A DNA stretch of 51,680 nucleotides from an uncultured Lachnospiraceae bacterium (GCA_910577645.1 CAJTOL010000023.1:1-51680), one strand, 5' to 3'; counted from the stretch's first letter, positions 41,274-50,824 are shown. A program made the numbers and translations. The notes: generated by a model from the letters alone, not told the origin.

Positions 41274-41287
41274 TTTTAGATAGTTTT

Positions 41288-41326
41288 AAAGAGCGGGTGT
41301 GCCATGATGGTATGCCCGCTCTTTTA
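41288..41326. terminator. intrinsic terminator between convergent genes
   Basis: Sixteen-pair stem from AAAGAGCGGG to CCCGCTCTTT with loop ATGAT; T-run on plus and A-run on the other side, so it can serve both converging genes. Confidence 0.88.
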
Positions 41327-41348
41327 TGTTTAAATCTCTCTTTTTGAA

Positions 41349-43217
41349 TCAGCTCGTTTTCTGAGCCAGCAGCCAGGATTCCAAGCGGGATCGGATAACT
41401 GAGAAAGGAGCCGGACCAATATCCAGGATCAGCTTATGAAATTCTTTGGCATCGAATTTGTCCCCCAGTTCCTTTTTGGCCAATTCCCTCATTTCACAAA
41501 ATTCCATATATCCCACATAGTAGGTAAGGTAATAACCAGGATTTTCGATTAAGGTCTGATAAATTTCAGAGACAATATCAGAATTCTCCACATCATAGTA
41601 ATCTGCCAGATAATCGTAGGTTTGCTTTTCATCCCATCCGAAATAATTGATATTCAGATCCAAAAGCGCATTAAGGCCAATGCTGGCAGAAGAATTGTAC
41701 ATAAGAAGCTTTGCACCGTCCGGATCTACCCCATTATTGTAGAGATAAGATAAAAATTCAGAATACAGTCCCCAGCCTTCTGAGTATCCGTTAAAAGAAA
41801 GCAGGCAGCGGATAGGACTTGGGTTGGTGCTGTAAAAATAGACATTCTGGTACAAATGTCCCGGATACCCTTCGTGAGCCAAAGTGGTATACAAATACTG
41901 GGTAATACCGTTATTTTGATCCATGTTAAGATAAATTACATTTTCATTATATTTATCCATAGGGGGAACCATATACAGGGCCGGGGAAAGAATATCTTTT
42001 AATTCCGGAGCCACATATTTTACAACATAGCTGTGTTCTGGTATCTCCGGGAATTCCCCGGCGATTTCCTGTTTTAATACATTCAGGATTTCCAGAGGTT
42101 CTGTAGGAGAAAAAGCATAATCGTTGATCTGATCCAAAAGCTCCGGCCGATTGCGAATGATTACTGCCATGGCGGCAATGTCATTAATATTTTTATTTTC
42201 AATGGCGTTTTTTAAATCCTTCATGCTGGTATAAGAGGTTCCGGTTTTAGAACGGACCAGATATTCAAAATAATCTTTTCCCTGGGGATAGTGGCAGAGG
42301 CCCCCCTCATATTGTCCGGTTCCCTTTAAATTGGAAAGTCCGGCGGTAAGCTGTTCATAGGCTGGGATAAAATTATTTGTTACCGCATCCAAATTCTGCT
42401 GAATGTAAGCCGCCTTTTCTTCCTCTGTCAGATCCGGAAATTCTTCCAGCCTGGTGATAAAAGAGGTATGAAGCAGATTGTATTCTGCATCAATCATATA
42501 GGGCTGGCAGGACTCAATAATATGGTCTGCTGCTAAATCATCACAGAATAAACCGGCGGCGGCACGTTCCTCCTCAAAGGTCAGAATCTGATCAAAAAAC
42601 TCATCTATATTAGATACCAGCTCAAGATATTCATCAATGTCTTTCCGGCTGTAGAACCGGTATTCAGAAAGGACAATGGGCAGATCAATCTGGATACCTG
42701 TGATAGAGGATAATGGAGTCATATACAGCTCAATGCCGTCCAGAGACAACTCTGTGTCCACATATTCCCTTAGAATATCCAGAGTCAGAGTCTGATTCTC
42801 TGTTAAAAGAGAGCGGTTGAAGCTATCCAGCTGAGAAGCCAAAGCCCGGAGCTCCATAATATTTTCCTTACTGTCCGCCACAGAGAAATCGCCAAAAGTA
42901 TGGGGATAATCCGTAATCCCATAGGCAGAAGGATCACTGACCGCATAATGAAGGGTCAACAGAGAGGAGGTTAAAGAATCCTGAAAGGTTTCGTTCATCA
43001 GTTCTTCAAACCGGGCCTGTTCCCTGGCAGCATCTTCCTTATTCCTGACCGGGATATCAGAATCTTCCTCAATACCTGGAACATTTGTCTGGGAACCCGA
43101 AGAAAAGGGATCCGCTGGTTTTATGGAACAGCCGTTTAGCAGAGCAGTACCGGTAATGGCGGCGGCCAGCGCCAAAGCGGAAAGTTTCTGGATGTTAAAA
43201 TACTTTAAAAAATTCAT
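41349..43217 (-). CDS. DUF885 family lipoprotein, predicted metallopeptidase
   Basis: 622 residues. Lipoprotein signal with LLNGC (Cys30). The DUF885 core carries 'TTLAHEGYPGHLYQN', a HExxxH-like zinc motif, with 'NGYSEGWGLYSEF' supplying the downstream Glu, and 'LDIGPAPFSVIRSRLESWL' at the end. Likely an extracellular membrane-anchored peptidase. Length normal for the family. Monocistronic; a hairpin element (copy B) lies just upstream. Confidence 0.85.
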   Translation of the reverse strand: MNFLKYFNIQKLSALALAAAITGTALLNGCSIKPADPFSSGSQTNVPGIEEDSDIPVRNKEDAAREQARFEELMNETFQDSLTSSLLTLHYAVSDPSAYGITDYPHTFGDFSVADSKENIMELRALASQLDSFNRSLLTENQTLTLDILREYVDTELSLDGIELYMTPLSSITGIQIDLPIVLSEYRFYSRKDIDEYLELVSNIDEFFDQILTFEEERAAAGLFCDDLAADHIIESCQPYMIDAEYNLLHTSFITRLEEFPDLTEEEKAAYIQQNLDAVTNNFIPAYEQLTAGLSNLKGTGQYEGGLCHYPQGKDYFEYLVRSKTGTSYTSMKDLKNAIENKNINDIAAMAVIIRNRPELLDQINDYAFSPTEPLEILNVLKQEIAGEFPEIPEHSYVVKYVAPELKDILSPALYMVPPMDKYNENVIYLNMDQNNGITQYLYTTLAHEGYPGHLYQNVYFYSTNPSPIRCLLSFNGYSEGWGLYSEFLSYLYNNGVDPDGAKLLMYNSSASIGLNALLDLNINYFGWDEKQTYDYLADYYDVENSDIVSEIYQTLIENPGYYLTYYVGYMEFCEMRELAKKELGDKFDAKEFHKLILDIGPAPFSVIRSRLESWLLAQKTS

Positions 43218-43248
43218 TTACTATCCTCCATAAAGGGATACTACTCTC

Positions 43249-43287
43249 AGTGGACAGAGGGAGCGTATGTGCTTTGTCCGCTGAGGG
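43249..43287. repeat. dispersed hairpin element, copy B
   Basis: CTCAGTGGACA / TGTCCGCTGAG stem around GAGCGTATGTGCTT. In reverse complement it reads CAGCGGACAAAGCACATACGC, close to copies A and C. Confidence 0.55.
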
Positions 43288-43353
43288 TAAGGTTTCTGAA
43301 ATATAGTTTATTATATATTATATTTTCAAAGAATACAATCATTCTCAGAACCC

Positions 43354-43382
43354 TTGACAAAGTGAAAGGAAACAGGTAGACT
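43354..43382 (+). promoter_or_regulatory. promoter of the metG T-box transcript
   Basis: TTGACA (43354-43359), 17-nt spacer, TAGACT (43377-43382). Confidence 0.6.
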
Positions 43383-43389
43383 TACCATA

Positions 43390-43725
43390 TATTTGGAAAG
43401 CAACAATTATTTTGAAAAGGCGATGAAGAGAAGAGTATGCGGCCGTACCCCCTTACCAGAGAATCCCGGGAGCTGAGAAGGGAGAAGGGAAGAGACTGCA
43501 GAAGATGGCCTCGGAGCTTCGCGGCTGAGAATGTCCGGCTGGGTTTGGGAAATATGCAGGCAACAGTACAGGAAATTTTAGGCGGCGGCGGGTTCACCCG
43601 TTATCGTGAAGGACTGTATTGGCAGCCCATGAGGCCTGTGCCGTGAGGTTCAGGTGAATTAAAGTGGTATCACGGGAAGAATATCCCGTCTTTAAGTGCA
43701 AATTTAAAGGCGGGATTTTTTTGTT
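43390..43725 (+). promoter_or_regulatory. T-box leader of methionyl-tRNA synthetase gene
   Basis: Stem I features AGTATG, AGAGAATCCCGGG and GCTGAGA; an ATG at 43505-43507 in GAAGATGGC is the likely Met specifier codon. The T-box bulge AATTAAAGTGGTATCACGGG is at 43657-43676, followed by terminator stem ATCCCGTCTTTAA / TTAAAGGCGGGAT and T7 (43683-43722). Uncharged tRNA-Met would favour the antiterminator and turn on metG. Confidence 0.88.
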
Positions 43726-43831
43726 TTATAAGTATTCAAAAAACGCGCCGGTGACACATTTCCCGGATTTTCCCGGAATTTTGGCTGCCGGAACAGTTCC
43801 AATAATCCCGCAGAAGAAAGAGAGGATGGAC

Positions 43832-45814
43832 ATGACACAGAAGATCAAAAAACCCTATTACATTACTACTGCCATCGCTTATACATCAGGCAAGCCCCAT
43901 ATCGGTAATACCTATGAGGCCGTATTGGCAGATGCCATTGCCCGTTATAAGAGAGAGCAGGGCTATGACGTATTTTTTCAGACCGGTACGGATGAGCATG
44001 GCCAAAAGATCGAGCTAAAAGCTCAGGATGCAGGCATTACTCCAAAGGAATTTGTAGACAGCATATCCACTCAGATCCGCAGTATCTGGGATATGATGAA
44101 TACCTCCTATGACAAATTTATCCGCACAACTGACGACTATCATGAAGCACAGGTACAGAAGATTTTCAAAAAGCTTTACGATCAGGGTGACATTTATAAA
44201 GGATATTATGAGGGACTTTACTGTACCCCTTGTGAAGCGTTTTTCACTGAGTCTCAGCTGGTAGACGGCAAGTGCCCGGATTGCGGCCGGGAAGTGCAGC
44301 CTGCCAAGGAAGAAGCTTACTTCTTTAAAATGAGCAAGTATGCTCAGAGGCTTATTGATCATATTAATGCTCATCCTGAATTTATTCAGCCAGTATCCCG
44401 GAAAAATGAGATGATGAATAATTTTCTCCTTCCGGGACTTCAGGATCTGTGTGTATCCAGAACCTCCTTTACCTGGGGAGTTCCGGTAAGCTTTGATCCT
44501 AAGCATGTTACCTATGTGTGGCTGGATGCCCTGACAAACTATATTACCGGAATCGGCTACCAGTGTGACGGAGAGAGCAGTCATCAGTTTCATAAACTGT
44601 GGCCTGCTGATCTGCATCTCATCGGCAAAGACATTATCCGCTTCCATACCATTTATTGGCCCATTTTCCTCATGGCTCTGGATCTTCCCCTGCCTAAGCA
44701 GATATTCGGCCATCCCTGGCTCTTACAGGGCGACGGCAAAATGAGTAAATCCAGAGGAAACGTGCTTTACGCCGATACTCTTGTAGATTTCTTTGGCGTA
44801 GATGCGGTTCGCTATTTTGTTCTTCATGAGATGCCTTTTGATAACGATGGCATTATTTCATGGGAATTAATGGTAGAGCGGTTAAATTCCGATCTGGCCA
44901 ATATTCTGGGTAATCTGGTAAACCGTACCATCTCCATGACCAATAAATATTTTGGAGGAGAGGTGAAAACAACCGGCGCCAGGGAAGAAGTGGACGAGGA
45001 CTTAAAGGCCACTGTTTTAGAAGCTGCAAAAAAGACGGATGCCAAGATGGATCAGCTCCGTGTGGCAGACGCTATTACAGAGATCTTCGGTATTTTTCGC
45101 CGCTGCAACAAATACATTGATGAAACCATGCCCTGGAGCCTGGCAAAGGATGAGGCAAAGCAGGATCGCCTGGCGGAGGTTCTCTACAATCTGGCAGAAG
45201 CTATCACCATAGGCGCATCCCTGCTGGCATCTTTTATGCCTGACACTTCCGAAAAGATTCTGACTCAGATAAACGCAGAGAAGCGCAGCCTGGATCAGAT
45301 GGAAACTTTCGGATTGTATCCTTCCGGAGGCAAAGTAACAGATAAGCCGGAGATCCTTTTTGCCCGTATGGATGTAAAAGAGGTAATGGAAAAGGTAGAG
45401 GCAATGCAGGCAGAAGACGCTAAAAGGTCTGGAACAGAAGCTGTTGAAGAGGAGGTTAATGAAAATGTAATTGACCTGGAGGCAAAGCCGGAAATTACTT
45501 ATGAGGATTTTGCCAAGCTTCAGTTTCAGGTAGGTGAGATTATATCCTGCGAGGCAGTTAAGAAGTCCAAAAAACTTCTCTGCAGCCAGGTTAAGGTAGG
45601 TTCCCGGATACGTCAGATCGTAAGCGGCATTAAAGCTCACTATACTCCTGAAGAAATGGTAGGCAAAAAGGTTATGGTAGTCACCAATCTAAAGCCTGCT
45701 ACTTTGGCGGGAATTTTATCGGAAGGTATGATTTTATGTGCTGAGGATGCAGAAGGAAACTTGGCTGTTATGAAGCCGGAAAAAGATATGCCGGCAGGTG
45801 CGGAAATTTGCTGA
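43832..45814 (+). CDS. metG: methionyl-tRNA synthetase with C-terminal tRNA-binding domain
   Basis: 660 residues. Class I signature PHIGN at 22-26 and KMSKS in DGKMSKSRGN; a zinc knuckle CTPC...CPDC in the connective region; anticodon-binding helices; and a C-terminal OB-fold tRNA-binding domain (EMAP/Trbp111 type, 'FAKLQFQVGEIISCEAVKKSKKLL'). Charges tRNA-Met, including the initiator encoded at 691. Start set at the ATG with AGAGG six bases upstream. Controlled by the T-box leader. Confidence 0.95.
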   Translation: MTQKIKKPYYITTAIAYTSGKPHIGNTYEAVLADAIARYKREQGYDVFFQTGTDEHGQKIELKAQDAGITPKEFVDSISTQIRSIWDMMNTSYDKFIRTTDDYHEAQVQKIFKKLYDQGDIYKGYYEGLYCTPCEAFFTESQLVDGKCPDCGREVQPAKEEAYFFKMSKYAQRLIDHINAHPEFIQPVSRKNEMMNNFLLPGLQDLCVSRTSFTWGVPVSFDPKHVTYVWLDALTNYITGIGYQCDGESSHQFHKLWPADLHLIGKDIIRFHTIYWPIFLMALDLPLPKQIFGHPWLLQGDGKMSKSRGNVLYADTLVDFFGVDAVRYFVLHEMPFDNDGIISWELMVERLNSDLANILGNLVNRTISMTNKYFGGEVKTTGAREEVDEDLKATVLEAAKKTDAKMDQLRVADAITEIFGIFRRCNKYIDETMPWSLAKDEAKQDRLAEVLYNLAEAITIGASLLASFMPDTSEKILTQINAEKRSLDQMETFGLYPSGGKVTDKPEILFARMDVKEVMEKVEAMQAEDAKRSGTEAVEEEVNENVIDLEAKPEITYEDFAKLQFQVGEIISCEAVKKSKKLLCSQVKVGSRIRQIVSGIKAHYTPEEMVGKKVMVVTNLKPATLAGILSEGMILCAEDAEGNLAVMKPEKDMPAGAEIC

Positions 45815-45850
45815 TGAAACTGATTTAAAAATGAACCCCCAATAGACAGG

Positions 45851-45895
45851 ACAGTCCCAAGATGAGAGCATTTGTTTTCATTTTGGGGCTGTTTT
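45851..45895 (+). terminator. intrinsic terminator after metG
   Basis: Fifteen-pair stem ACAGTCCCAAGATGA / TCATTTTGGGGCTGT followed by TTTTG. Confidence 0.82.
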
Positions 45896-46007
45896 GTTAC
45901 GGAGTGGGAATATTTTCCTCAAAGTCCTTAAAAGACCATAAAAAAGCAGTAATAGTGGTAGAGACTGAACAAAATATAACTTTAAAATCTCTTCTGGTGG
46001 GGAAAAC

Positions 46008-46036
46008 TTGCTTTTTTTTCCATTGTGGAGTATAGT
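46008..46036 (+). promoter_or_regulatory. promoter of the second TraX-like gene
   Basis: TTGCTT, 17-nt spacer, TATAGT, 64 nt before the start codon. Confidence 0.5.
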
Positions 46037-46100
46037 AGGGATTAGAAAGAGATACCAATTTAGGGAAAAAGCATTTATCCCTGAAAGGTGAGGTTTACAG

Positions 46101-46928
46101 ATGAGGAGAAAAGGAAACTATAATAGAGGGCGCCAGAACAGAAGGAGAGGGCCGGGAATCTGGACCGGAAACTTCCTGAAAATGATTGCAATTGCTGCCA
46201 TGCTGATGGATCATGTTGCGGTAGTAATATTAGAGCAGGGCATTATTGCAGTCTGTCAGGGGGATGCCGCCATTATAAACGAATTTTTTGCCTCCGATAT
46301 AGGGGCTAGGGTTCTGCTTGCTGATCGGGTTCTGCGAGGGATTGGGAGAGTATCCTTTCCTATTGTGTGCTTTTTATTAACAGAAGGCTTCCTCCACAGC
46401 GGGAACAGAAGAAACTATATTATCAGGATTGGTTCCTGCGCTCTGATTTCTGAAGTGTTTTTTGATTTGGCAGTATATGACTCCTGGTTTTATTTAGGTT
46501 ATCAGAATGTACTGTTTACATTGTTTGTGGCGCTTCTGGTTCTGACAGGAATGAGGCGTTTTAACAGAAGACCGGTTCTTCAAATCATCTGCATTGCTGC
46601 TGGCAGTGGAGTGAGCTGGCTGATTCACAGTGACTATTATATTATTGGTATTATCCTTCCGGCAGTATTTTACTGGTTCCGCAACGAAATTTTATTCCAG
46701 ATGATGATAGGCGGAATCTTATCAATCATAGAAAGCATCAGCTTTTTTGGCTCTGCCATACTGGCATATATTCCCATAATGATGTATAATGGCAAACGGG
46801 GATACTGGAATTTAAAATATTTCTTTTATGTATTTTTCCCGCTGCAGTTTCTGGCCTTGTATCTAATCCGCCAGGTATTGCTTAAGGGGGGATGGCTGAC
46901 CGGGCTTATAACACAGGCAGGTCTTTGA
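46101..46928 (+). CDS. TraX-family membrane protein (second copy)
   Basis: 275 residues. Arg-rich N-terminus (about 1-22) then 'LKMIAIAAMLMDHVAVV', 'GIGRVSFPIVCFLLTEGFLHSGNRRNYI' and 'YIPIMMYNGKRGYWNLKYFFYVFFPLQFLALYLI', matching the family and the gene at 37677. Around 50 residues longer, with an insertion after the first helix. Substrate unknown. Start ATG with AAAGGTGAGG upstream. Confidence 0.8.
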   Translation: MRRKGNYNRGRQNRRRGPGIWTGNFLKMIAIAAMLMDHVAVVILEQGIIAVCQGDAAIINEFFASDIGARVLLADRVLRGIGRVSFPIVCFLLTEGFLHSGNRRNYIIRIGSCALISEVFFDLAVYDSWFYLGYQNVLFTLFVALLVLTGMRRFNRRPVLQIICIAAGSGVSWLIHSDYYIIGIILPAVFYWFRNEILFQMMIGGILSIIESISFFGSAILAYIPIMMYNGKRGYWNLKYFFYVFFPLQFLALYLIRQVLLKGGWLTGLITQAGL

Positions 46929-46973
46929 TTTTCAGATATCCCTGTAAATTCAGTATAAGGAGTTTTTTACAGC

Positions 46974-47741
46974 ATGATATTTGATACCCATGCACATTAC
47001 AATGACCAGGCATTTGATGAGGATCGGGAGAAATTAATCCAGAGCCTTCCGGAGAACGGTATTGGCCTGGTGGTCAATATTGGAGCCAGCCTGGAGTCCA
47101 CTGCGGAATCTATTAAACTGGCAGAAACATACCCCTATTTTTATGCATCTGCTGGTGTCCATCCCAGCGAAACCGCAGAACTGAATGATCAAAACCTGGC
47201 CAGGTTAAAGGAATATACCAATCAAAAAAAGGTAGTTGCAGTTGGCGAAATCGGTCTTGATTATTATTGGGATGAGCCGGACAGAGAAATTCAGAAGGTT
47301 TGGTTTGAGCGTCAGATGGAGATGGCAAGAGAAATAAATCTTCCTGTAATTGTTCACAGCCGGGATGCGGCCAAAGATACCCTGGACATGATGAAAGCGG
47401 CAAGAGCCGGGGAGATAGGCGGTGTTATCCATTGCTTTTCCTATGGCGTGGAAATGGCAAGAGAGTTTTTAAATATGGATTTTTATCTGGGAATCGGCGG
47501 TGTGCTGACCTTTAAAAATGCTAAAAAGTTAAAAGAGGTAGCAGAGTATACGCCTCTTGACCGGATTGTTCTGGAGACAGACTGTCCTTATATGGCCCCA
47601 ACTCCCAACAGGGGCAAACGCAACTCATCTTTAAATCTTCCTTATGTAGTCGAAGAACTGGCCCGAATCAAAGGACTGACAGTGGAAGAGATTGAGCAGG
47701 CGACCTTTGAGAACGGGAAAAACTTGTATCGATTAAAATAG
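46974..47741 (+). CDS. tatD: TatD-family DNase
   Basis: 255 residues, metal-dependent TIM barrel. DTHAHYND at 4-11 (His6, His8), GEIGLDYYW, VIHCFSYG and ETDCPYMAP give the complete metal set. 3'-5' exonuclease acting in DNA repair. Upstream of rsmA as in Bacillus (yabD-ksgA region). Start ATG with AAGGAG about ten bases upstream. Confidence 0.92.
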   Translation: MIFDTHAHYNDQAFDEDREKLIQSLPENGIGLVVNIGASLESTAESIKLAETYPYFYASAGVHPSETAELNDQNLARLKEYTNQKKVVAVGEIGLDYYWDEPDREIQKVWFERQMEMAREINLPVIVHSRDAAKDTLDMMKAARAGEIGGVIHCFSYGVEMAREFLNMDFYLGIGGVLTFKNAKKLKEVAEYTPLDRIVLETDCPYMAPTPNRGKRNSSLNLPYVVEELARIKGLTVEEIEQATFENGKNLYRLK

Positions 47742-47761
47742 TAATAAGACAGGAGAATACC

Positions 47762-48646
47762 ATGGCTACTCTGGGAAATCCCCAAAAAACCATAGAAATT
47801 ATACAGAAATATCAATTTGCTTTTCAAAAAAAATTTGGTCAGAATTTCCTTATTGATCAACACGTTCTGGAGAAAATTATCGGGGCGGCAGGTGTTGCCA
47901 AAGAGGATATGGTTTTAGAAATCGGCCCGGGTATCGGTACTATGACGCAATATCTGGCGGAAAATGCCAGACAGGTAGTGGCGGTGGAAATTGACAAAAA
48001 CCTGATTCCTATTTTAGAAGAGACCTTGTCGGGTTATGATAATGTCACCATTATCAATGAGGATATCTTAAAGCTGGACATTAAAGCTTTGGCTTGGGAA
48101 CATAATGATGGAAAGCCTATTAAGGTAGTGGCAAACCTGCCTTACTATATTACTACTCCCATCATCATGGGGCTGTTTGAAAGCGGCGTTCCCATTGATA
48201 ACATTACTGTTATGGTTCAAAAAGAGGTTGCTCAGCGGATGCAGGCAGGCCCCGGTACCAAAGACTACGGCGCTTTATCTCTGGCAGTTCAATATTACGC
48301 CACCCCATATATTGCGGCCAACGTGCCGCCTAATTGTTTTATCCCCCGGCCCAACGTAGGATCCGCAGTGATCCGTCTGACCCGCCACCCGGAGCCGCCG
48401 GTATCAGTAAAAGATCCGGTACTTATGTTTGAACTAATCCGTGCATCCTTTAATCAGCGCCGGAAAACTTTACAAAATGGTCTCAATAACGCCCAAAACC
48501 TGAACTTTACCAAGGAACAAATTGCCGCTGCCATCGAAAGTCTGGGAGTACAGCCCGGTGTTCGGGGTGAGACTCTGACGCTTTCTCAGTTTGCAGGGCT
48601 GGCGAATTATCTGAGCAAAGAAAGTGGATGTGGCAAAATGAAATAA
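47762..48646 (+). CDS. rsmA: 16S rRNA (adenine1518-N6/adenine1519-N6)-dimethyltransferase
   Basis: 294 residues. KKFGQNFLID at the N-terminus, SAM motif EIGPGIGTMTQYL and NLPYYIT, the N6-adenine motif of KsgA. Dimethylates two adenines in helix 45 of 16S rRNA. Its stop codon lies at the edge of a perfect 22-bp terminator stem, so the last codons form its 5' arm. Confidence 0.95.
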   Translation: MATLGNPQKTIEIIQKYQFAFQKKFGQNFLIDQHVLEKIIGAAGVAKEDMVLEIGPGIGTMTQYLAENARQVVAVEIDKNLIPILEETLSGYDNVTIINEDILKLDIKALAWEHNDGKPIKVVANLPYYITTPIIMGLFESGVPIDNITVMVQKEVAQRMQAGPGTKDYGALSLAVQYYATPYIAANVPPNCFIPRPNVGSAVIRLTRHPEPPVSVKDPVLMFELIRASFNQRRKTLQNGLNNAQNLNFTKEQIAAAIESLGVQPGVRGETLTLSQFAGLANYLSKESGCGKMK

Positions 48647-48674
48647 AGAGACTTTCATTTTGCCACATCCACTT
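48622..48674. terminator. perfect 22-bp bidirectional terminator
   Basis: Bases 48622-48643 are the exact reverse complement of 48653-48674, with a 9-nt loop. The left arm is inside the rsmA coding sequence. It ends rsmA and the convergent nagB. Confidence 0.85.
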
Positions 48675-48688
48675 AGCTGTCTTTTCCC

Positions 48689-49414
48689 TTAGAATTTAGA
48701 CATAGCAGCTTCATCCGCAATAAGAATTACATCTGGATGGAACTGAAGCAGAGAAGCCGGAACCTGAGGCGTAACCGGTCCGTTTACTACCTGATACAGG
48801 ATATCAGCCTTATCTGCGCCGGAAACCAGGATTAAAATCTTCTTTGCCCGCATAATAGTACCACAGCCCATGGTATAAGCCTGACGGGGAACATCGTCGG
48901 CGGAAGCAAAGAAGCGCTTATTTGCTTCGATGGTCATCTCGGTTAAATCTACACAGTGCGTAATTTTGTCAAAATGATCGCAAGGCTCATTAAAGCCCAT
49001 GTGTCCGTCATGTCCCAGGCCTAAAAGCTGTAAATCCACACCTCCTAAGGATTTGATAACTTCCTCATAACGGGCGCACTCAGCATCCGGGTCATTATTG
49101 GTGCCGTCCGGAATATTGGTGTTGGCAGGATCAATATTAACATGCTGGAACAGGTGGTTGTTCATAAAATAATAGTAACTCTGATCATTATCCTTAGTCA
49201 GACCGCGATATTCATCTAGGTTTGCGGATTTAATTTGTGAAAAATCCAAATCGCCGGCCTTGTAAGCAGCAACCAGATGCTTGTAGGTACCAATAGGGGT
49301 AGAGCCGGTAGCAAGGCCAAGAACACTATCGGGCTTAGAGATAATCTGGGAAGCAATCACAGCAGCGGCCTTGCGGCTCATTTCTTCGTAATCCTTCACT
49401 TTGTAAATCTTCAT
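48689..49414 (-). CDS. nagB: glucosamine-6-phosphate deaminase
   Basis: 241 residues. 'VLGLATGSTPIGTYKHL' and 'SANLDEYRGL' (catalytic Asp/Glu region), 'LQLLGLGHDGHMGFNEP' with the catalytic His. Converts glucosamine-6-phosphate to fructose-6-phosphate and ammonia. Start ATG with GGAGG upstream. Single gene without nagA here. Confidence 0.95.
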   Translation of the reverse strand: MKIYKVKDYEEMSRKAAAVIASQIISKPDSVLGLATGSTPIGTYKHLVAAYKAGDLDFSQIKSANLDEYRGLTKDNDQSYYYFMNNHLFQHVNIDPANTNIPDGTNNDPDAECARYEEVIKSLGGVDLQLLGLGHDGHMGFNEPCDHFDKITHCVDLTEMTIEANKRFFASADDVPRQAYTMGCGTIMRAKKILILVSGADKADILYQVVNGPVTPQVPASLLQFHPDVILIADEAAMSKF

Positions 49415-49468
49415 TTTAAGAAACCTCCGTTTTCTAAAAAATGTGTTACCTTCGAAACCTTCTCCTAT

Positions 49469-49497
49469 AGAATATCATTTTCATGACATAGTTTCAA
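49469..49497 (-). promoter_or_regulatory. nagB promoter
   Basis: Minus strand TTGAAA (49497-49492), 17-nt spacer, TATTCT (49474-49469), 55 nt upstream of the start codon. Confidence 0.55.
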
Positions 49498-49533
49498 TGG
49501 GTATTTGCATAAATATAGACTAGAGGTGATTGT

Positions 49534-50823
49534 ATGTCTAATTATAGAAGACTCATTTCATATATTTATGAATATGAAGGAAAAACGAAGGGGAGAAATG
49601 TAGGTTTCACAAAGCTGGAAGCCCGGGGTGGGCAATGCAAAATCAGCGTAAATGTGAAAAAAATTTTTACTAACGGGGATGCCGGGATCTATTTACTGTC
49701 TTCTACTGGGGAGATTCTGCTGGGAAAATTATTTTTAAGAGGGGGAACCGGAGAGTTTCGTACTGCCGTACAGGTAGAAAATGTAGAAGGCAGCGGCTGT
49801 GAAATGGATCGCTGTTACGGCCTTGCAATCCATGAACCGGAAGATAACTGGCGTACCTATCGAACCATTTGGGAAGATGAAGTGGCTCACGCGGCAGAAA
49901 TTGAACTGGCCAGGGCAGTGCCGAAAGAAGAAAACAATATTATGGAAACTGCCGGAAAAGTAGTCTCTGAGATAGAGCGGGAACTTGCCAGGGAAGAAGG
50001 CGCGCCTGATATAGTGGAAGAAAAAAAGAATATAGGAGAACTGCAGGCAGAAGCTGTTTCAGAAGAGACGGAAACGCAAAGTACGCCTTTGCCGGAAACT
50101 TCGGTAGAGATAGAAGAGGAGGAAGATGAAAAGGTATATCTGGTAGATGGGACAGGATCGGAGCCAGTACGGCAGGAGACGGTACAGTCAACATCTGCTC
50201 CTCCTAATATTCAGACAGTGCCTACTCAGGAAAGCGGCTGGAGCGGAATTGGGATTATGCCGCAAGATGCTGTCCAACAGCCTGTATCACAGGCAGCAAC
50301 CGGTCTGCCGCCTGCTGCTGCAAGGCCCAATCCGCTTCCCCAAGCCGGAATGCCGGGAGAACTGGAACAGATTCCGCTAACCGATGAACCGGCAGAAAGT
50401 CCGGCCCAGATATGGGACTGTTTTGAAAAAGCTTATCCAAAGATTCAGGCCTTTGACAGTGAGCATGGCTGTATTATCCTGGCAATAAAACCTCAGGATA
50501 TCGGCCTTTTGCCAAGAGAGGTATGGATTCATGGAAACAACAGCTTTTTACTTCACGGCTACTATAATTATCGTTACCTAATCCTGGCCCGCCTGGAAAA
50601 TCCCAGGGGAAATCCAAGATTTCTTTTAGGTGTTCCGGGACACTATTACAGCAATGAAAAATACATGGCCACCATGTTTGGATTTCCTCATTTTGTCCTG
50701 TCAAAAAAGCAGCCGTCTGGAGATGGCCGCTTTGGGTATTGGTATACAGACATACAATTGGGAAATACATGGGAGCAGGAAACTTCTGCAGGACAGGGGC
50801 AAAGCACAACAATTATTTCATAA
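49534..50823 (+). CDS. hypothetical protein, DUF6128-like
   Basis: 429 residues in three parts. Residues 1-130 form a strand-rich domain ('LISYIYEYEGKTKGRNVGFTKLE', 'GDAGIYLLSSTGEILLGKLFLRGG'). Residues about 130-290 are low-complexity, Glu then Pro/Gln-rich. The C-terminal 140 residues ('YPKIQAFDSEHGCIILAIKPQDIGLLPREVW', 'NSFLLHGYYNYRYLILARL', 'FLLGVPGHYYSNEKYMATMFGFPHF') form a compact conserved-looking domain; I connect it tentatively with DUF6128 of Lachnospiraceae. No signal or membrane segment. Function unknown. Confidence 0.65.
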   Translation: MSNYRRLISYIYEYEGKTKGRNVGFTKLEARGGQCKISVNVKKIFTNGDAGIYLLSSTGEILLGKLFLRGGTGEFRTAVQVENVEGSGCEMDRCYGLAIHEPEDNWRTYRTIWEDEVAHAAEIELARAVPKEENNIMETAGKVVSEIERELAREEGAPDIVEEKKNIGELQAEAVSEETETQSTPLPETSVEIEEEEDEKVYLVDGTGSEPVRQETVQSTSAPPNIQTVPTQESGWSGIGIMPQDAVQQPVSQAATGLPPAAARPNPLPQAGMPGELEQIPLTDEPAESPAQIWDCFEKAYPKIQAFDSEHGCIILAIKPQDIGLLPREVWIHGNNSFLLHGYYNYRYLILARLENPRGNPRFLLGVPGHYYSNEKYMATMFGFPHFVLSKKQPSGDGRFGYWYTDIQLGNTWEQETSAGQGQSTTIIS

Positions 50824-50824
50824 A

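Noticed and set aside
43437..43646. Open frame of 69 codons before metG
   Set aside because: It overlies the T-box stem I and stem III and has no start signal.
45862..46035. 57-codon frame after metG with a hydrophobic start
   Set aside because: No ribosome binding site, and its first codons lie in the metG terminator stem.
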